The position numbers and the translations under genes are program-made. Shown here in pieces: positions 60,798-64,000 of a stretch of DNA of 64,000 bases (position 1 is its first letter; every line of letters begins with the position of its first letter). The stretch is from contig NZ_PXZT01000006.1 in the NCBI RefSeq assembly GCF_003008695.1, positions 62,001 through 126,000 on the forward strand, read 5' to 3'. The stretch is from Trichococcus alkaliphilus. Lineage in GTDB: Bacteria > Bacillota > Bacilli > Lactobacillales > Aerococcaceae. Under the pieces are notes generated by a model that saw nothing but the letters and a program-made list of their open reading frames with translations, was not told the DNA's origin and ran no database searches.

Positions 60798-63700
60798 TTA
60801 GGCTATTTCTGTGTAGAGGCCGATTGTGTATTCGGCTTGACCGGTACTTGCTGCGTAATAGGCAAACCCATCGACAACGTATACGTAGCCGTCACCGTAA
60901 GGGGCATGAGCGATATGGTGCATCGCGAGATCGTTCCACTGTCCATTATCCTGTGCACCAACTGCTTCACCAAGGTATTCAACAGTTACGGTTGTCGTTG
61001 AGAAATCGGACAGTTTGTACCAACTCGTATATTCGCCGTAGACATTGGTTGCGACCGGTGTCACCTGTACTGGCATCACGATGTAATCTTCAAACACGAA
61101 TGGATTGCCGGCGCCGCGGTAACCTTTTTCCGACCAGTCCTCTTCGATGATGAGACCGGCTGGATGAAGTTGCCATTGATTATTGCGCCAGTCGCCAGAT
61201 GTGTTGTAGTACAAAGAGATGCTGTTGTATGGTTGTTCGGATGTCGTTAAATACCAAGTGCCCCCAACTTCGAAGACGTTCGTGTCGACGAAGTTTCCTT
61301 CCAACAAAGTGGAGTGGTAATCCCAACCGAGTGGGAAAGAAGTTGCAAAGTAGGCTTCGACATTGCCGGCTTGATCGGGAACCATGTAGTAGTTTTCATT
61401 GTATTCGAAAACACTGGGATAGGCTGCCCGAATGCCATCGGTTTCCGGACCGAGGACTACTTGGGTGTAGGTCCAGTTGACGAGGTCGCTGCTGTAGGCG
61501 TGGGCGACACTGTCCGTGAAGCTTTGCGTTGCAATGTTGTAATCCCTCAAAACCTCGAAGAACATGTGGTAGACACCATCGACTAGGATGATGAACGGGT
61601 CGGCTGTTCCCAGCGGATTGGAGACATCGGTCACATCGTTCCGGGTGATGACTGGATTGGTGATGTTTCCGAAATCGTCCAGCACAGGGATATTGAATTC
61701 CGGCTCAGGTTCTACGTAGCTGTAGTCACCTTCATAAGCAAGCAACTTGCTGATGGTCGTGAATTGATAACCAAGGGCGCGGGCTGCTGTGATCATTTCC
61801 AACAGTGCGGTAGGGGTTGTGCTGGCTGAGCTGTTACCGTGCAGCAAATAGATGGCACCAGCGGAAAGGTTGTTCAGGACCGCCGCACTTACTTGGCTGG
61901 CTGAAAGTGTTCCGGACCAGTCGCGGGTGTCGGTCGTCCAACCGATCGTGTAGCTGTAGCCAAGACTGCCGGCTGTCGCCAATACGGTTGCGTTCGTTTC
62001 GCCCATCGGAGCGCGGAAGTAAGGCGTTGTGCTTTCGCCGGTTGCGGTCTTCACCAATTGTTCCAGTTGATTCAGATCGGCCGTCAATTCCGCAGTAGTC
62101 ATCTGAGTGGCATCGTCTTGGGTAAAGGTGTGATTCCCTATCTCATGACCTTGGGCAAGGATGTCATCGATCAGAGTCGGATCTGTCAGTCCGTTAAGGA
62201 AGAAGGTCACTTTGACGTCCAGCAGCGCCAAGTTCGCCAATATCTGACGCAGATTAGAGGCACTGGAAACATCACTGATGGTCAAGGAAATGATTTGCTG
62301 ATTAGTATTGACTTGATTGATCAACTGCGAAGGTATTGTGATAACCGGCGGATTAGGATCTACCGGGTCTACGGGATCAACCGGTGTTTCCGGATTGATA
62401 GGATTTTCCGAATATACGCCATCCAGTTGGATCAAATCACTGATGGTTGCGAAGGAGTAACCAGCGTCGCGGGCCGAAGTGATGATTTCGTACAAAGAAC
62501 CTGGTGTACTGAAGGATTCCGGAACGGCATGCATCAAGTAGATGGCACCTGGTGCTAATTGGTCCAATACGTTGAAGGCGATTTCTTCAGAAGATAATGT
62601 TCCAAGGTAATCCAAGCTATCGACTGACCAGCCTACAGTGTAGGTATAGCCAAGGCTGCCAAGAGTTTCCAAAACAGACTGATCGTAATCCCCATATGGC
62701 GGACGGAAGAGCGGTCTTGAGGTTGCACCGGTCGCATCTTGGATTTTATTTTCCAGTGCATTCAGATCAGCGGTGAATTCTTCTATGGTCAAGTAGGTAG
62801 AGAATTCATGCGAGTAGCTGTGGTTCCCTAATTCATGACCTTGTGAGACGACTTGATAGAGCATATCCGGATCAGCTGTGCCGTCCGCGAAGAAAGTCGC
62901 TTTGACATCCAATTCAGCCAAAGCATCGAGGATTCCTTGGAGGACTTCGCTGTCACCCAGATCGTCAAAGGTCAAGGAAATTACTTTTTGGTTCGTGTCA
63001 ATTTGTTCAATGAATTGTGATACGCCATCAGCAACGTCACTGGAGCCATCACTGCCATCGTCATAGACACCTTCCAGAGCCATCAGTTCGTCGACCGTGA
63101 CGAATTCGTATCCCTGGTTGCGGGCTTCTGCAATCATGTACCACAAAGATTCAGGCGTTCCGACAGCTGTTGGGTTGGCATGCAGCAGATAGATGGAGCC
63201 TGCATCCAGATAATCGGTTACGCTGGATGCAATAGTAGTATCTGAATAACCTTCCCAATCGCGTGTATCCTGCGTCCAACCGATCGTGTAGGCATAGCCG
63301 AGGCTGCCCAGCGTTTCGAGTACGGCGTCGTTATAGACTCCTGCTGGAGCACGGAAATAGGGTTTGGAGGATACGCCTGTCGTATCAAGGATGTACTCTT
63401 CCATCAGCTCCAAGTCATAAGCCAACTCATCAGCTGAAAGGGAGGTGGAATCGTCATTGTGCGAATAAGTATGGTTCGCCAGTTGGTGCCCTGAGGCGAC
63501 GATTTCAGCCATCAATCCAGGATCGGTTGTGCCATTGAGGAAGAAGGTAGCTTTCGCACCGAGTGAATTGAGATTGTAGAGTATATCATGCAGGTTTGTG
63601 TAATCATCTCCATCATCAAAGGTGAGGGCGATGACGTTCCGCCCGGTATCAACATGATCTACGTATCGGGATGGTCCGGTCCCGTAGTCCGTTTCACCGC

Positions 63701-64000
63701 TATCCGGTTCGACTACGACTGGCACTTCTCCGGTATATATACCTTGGTAAGCAAGCAATCCGGTGATGGTCTCAAAGCGGTAGCCGAGTGCTTGTACCGC
63801 TGCCACCATCTGCAGGATTGCAGCAGGTGTAGCAACTGCGTCGGCGCTACCATGCAAAAGAAGGATCGCTCCTGGCGCGATGCTGTTCACGACAGCAGAA
63901 CTGATTTGTGCTGCCGTCTGTGTTCCGCTCCAGTCACTTGTTGAGATTGTCCAACCAATGGCGTATTGATAACCAAGACTGCCGGCTGTCGTTAAAACGG
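60798..64000 (-). CDS. Secreted protein with at least four NodB-type domains and C-terminal beta-propeller (5'-truncated)
   Basis: The frame is open to the window end, so the start is missing; at least 1067 residues are seen. In order: the end of one NodB domain (IGWTISTSDWSG), a complete one with TFDDGDD and NHTYSH, another with TFDDLGD, NHSYSH and RPPYGD, and a fourth with TISDV and NHTFTQ (catalytic residues lost). A PVDPVDPVDPNPP linker separates the last two. The final 300 residues match the propeller of 44945-48409 (ADPFI, YPSVFEY, YYMVPDQ, VDTNVFEV). It is a paralogue of that protein with a different mix of live and dead domains. It probably acts on surface polysaccharide. Confidence 0.88.
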   Translation of the reverse strand, partial: VLTTAGSLGYQYAIGWTISTSDWSGTQTAAQISSAVVNSIAPGAILLLHGSADAVATPAAILQMVAAVQALGYRFETITGLLAYQGIYTGEVPVVVEPDSGETDYGTGPSRYVDHVDTGRNVIALTFDDGDDYTNLHDILYNLNSLGAKATFFLNGTTDPGLMAEIVASGHQLANHTYSHNDDSTSLSADELAYDLELMEEYILDTTGVSSKPYFRAPAGVYNDAVLETLGSLGYAYTIGWTQDTRDWEGYSDTTIASSVTDYLDAGSIYLLHANPTAVGTPESLWYMIAEARNQGYEFVTVDELMALEGVYDDGSDGSSDVADGVSQFIEQIDTNQKVISLTFDDLGDSEVLQGILDALAELDVKATFFADGTADPDMLYQVVSQGHELGNHSYSHEFSTYLTIEEFTADLNALENKIQDATGATSRPLFRPPYGDYDQSVLETLGSLGYTYTVGWSVDSLDYLGTLSSEEIAFNVLDQLAPGAIYLMHAVPESFSTPGSLYEIITSARDAGYSFATISDLIQLDGVYSENPINPETPVDPVDPVDPNPPVITIPSQLINQVNTNQQIISLTISDVSSASNLRQILANLALLDVKVTFFLNGLTDPTLIDDILAQGHEIGNHTFTQDDATQMTTAELTADLNQLEQLVKTATGESTTPYFRAPMGETNATVLATAGSLGYSYTIGWTTDTRDWSGTLSASQVSAAVLNNLSAGAIYLLHGNSSASTTPTALLEMITAARALGYQFTTISKLLAYEGDYSYVEPEPEFNIPVLDDFGNITNPVITRNDVTDVSNPLGTADPFIILVDGVYHMFFEVLRDYNIATQSFTDSVAHAYSSDLVNWTYTQVVLGPETDGIRAAYPSVFEYNENYYMVPDQAGNVEAYFATSFPLGWDYHSTLLEGNFVDTNVFEVGGTWYLTTSEQPYNSISLYYNTSGDWRNNQWQLHPAGLIIEEDWSEKGYRGAGNPFVFEDYIVMPVQVTPVATNVYGEYTSWYKLSDFSTTTVTVEYLGEAVGAQDNGQWNDLAMHHIAHAPYGDGYVYVVDGFAYYAASTGQAEYTIGLYTEIA

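Overview
The window reads as the chromosome of a low-GC Gram-positive bacterium. Genes start behind strong AGGAGG-type ribosome sites, GTG and TTG starts are common, and the cell-envelope genes are of Firmicute type: LytR-CpsA-Psr proteins, Wzz/BY-kinase pairs and a PHP-type tyrosine phosphatase. The mixture (type IV pili, many c-di-GMP genes, Lactobacillales-like envelope genes) would fit Carnobacteriaceae such as Trichococcus. That is an inference; there is no rRNA or other decisive marker here. No tRNA, rRNA, CRISPR-Cas, insertion sequence or phage genes were seen.

Layout. (1) 1-4800: end of a MurG-like glycosyltransferase, two paralogous stand-alone EAL genes, a NERD protein, and three intergenic arrays of GC-rich hairpins repeating about every 50-52 bp. 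(2) 5217-11408: four more c-di-GMP genes (membrane GGDEF, Cache-GGDEF-EAL, PAS-GGDEF-HD-GYP, PAS-GGDEF), making six within 10 kb. (3) 11567-21726: a complete-looking type IV pilus locus (three minor pilins, PilB, PilT, PilC, major pilin, prepilin peptidase, PilM, PilN, PilO) behind a consensus promoter. PilB starts with an MshEN-type domain carrying two c-di-GMP-binding-like motifs, which would join regions 2 and 3 into one signalling-to-motility unit. (4) 21741-22703: a fourth hairpin array and a VanZ-like gene.

(5) 23372-60706: a long exopolysaccharide region in modules. RmlA-RmlB with a flippase, an ATP-grasp enzyme, a DegT aminotransferase and a GT2 points to an amino-dideoxy sugar. It is followed by an acetyltransferase, a large repeat-rich secreted protein and methionine aminopeptidase. 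Next is Wzz/BY-kinase pair 1 with a short phosphoglycosyl transferase, an epimerase, several glycosyltransferases and a polytopic protein that may be the polymerase. Then comes Wzz/BY-kinase pair 2 with its phosphatase, a UDP-GlcNAc dehydratase-like protein and two LCP proteins, and finally GT2, GT2, flippase and GT32. Two very large secreted proteins (44945-48409 and 60798 to the window end, both on the minus strand) carry tandem NodB-type deacetylase domains, some with catalytic residues and some without, and end in the same beta-propeller domain. They probably act on or bind the polymer made here.

Taken together, the window suggests a surface-lifestyle region: c-di-GMP enzymes set the signal, PilB may read it directly to control pili, and the flanking clusters build, export, attach and modify a complex exopolysaccharide.
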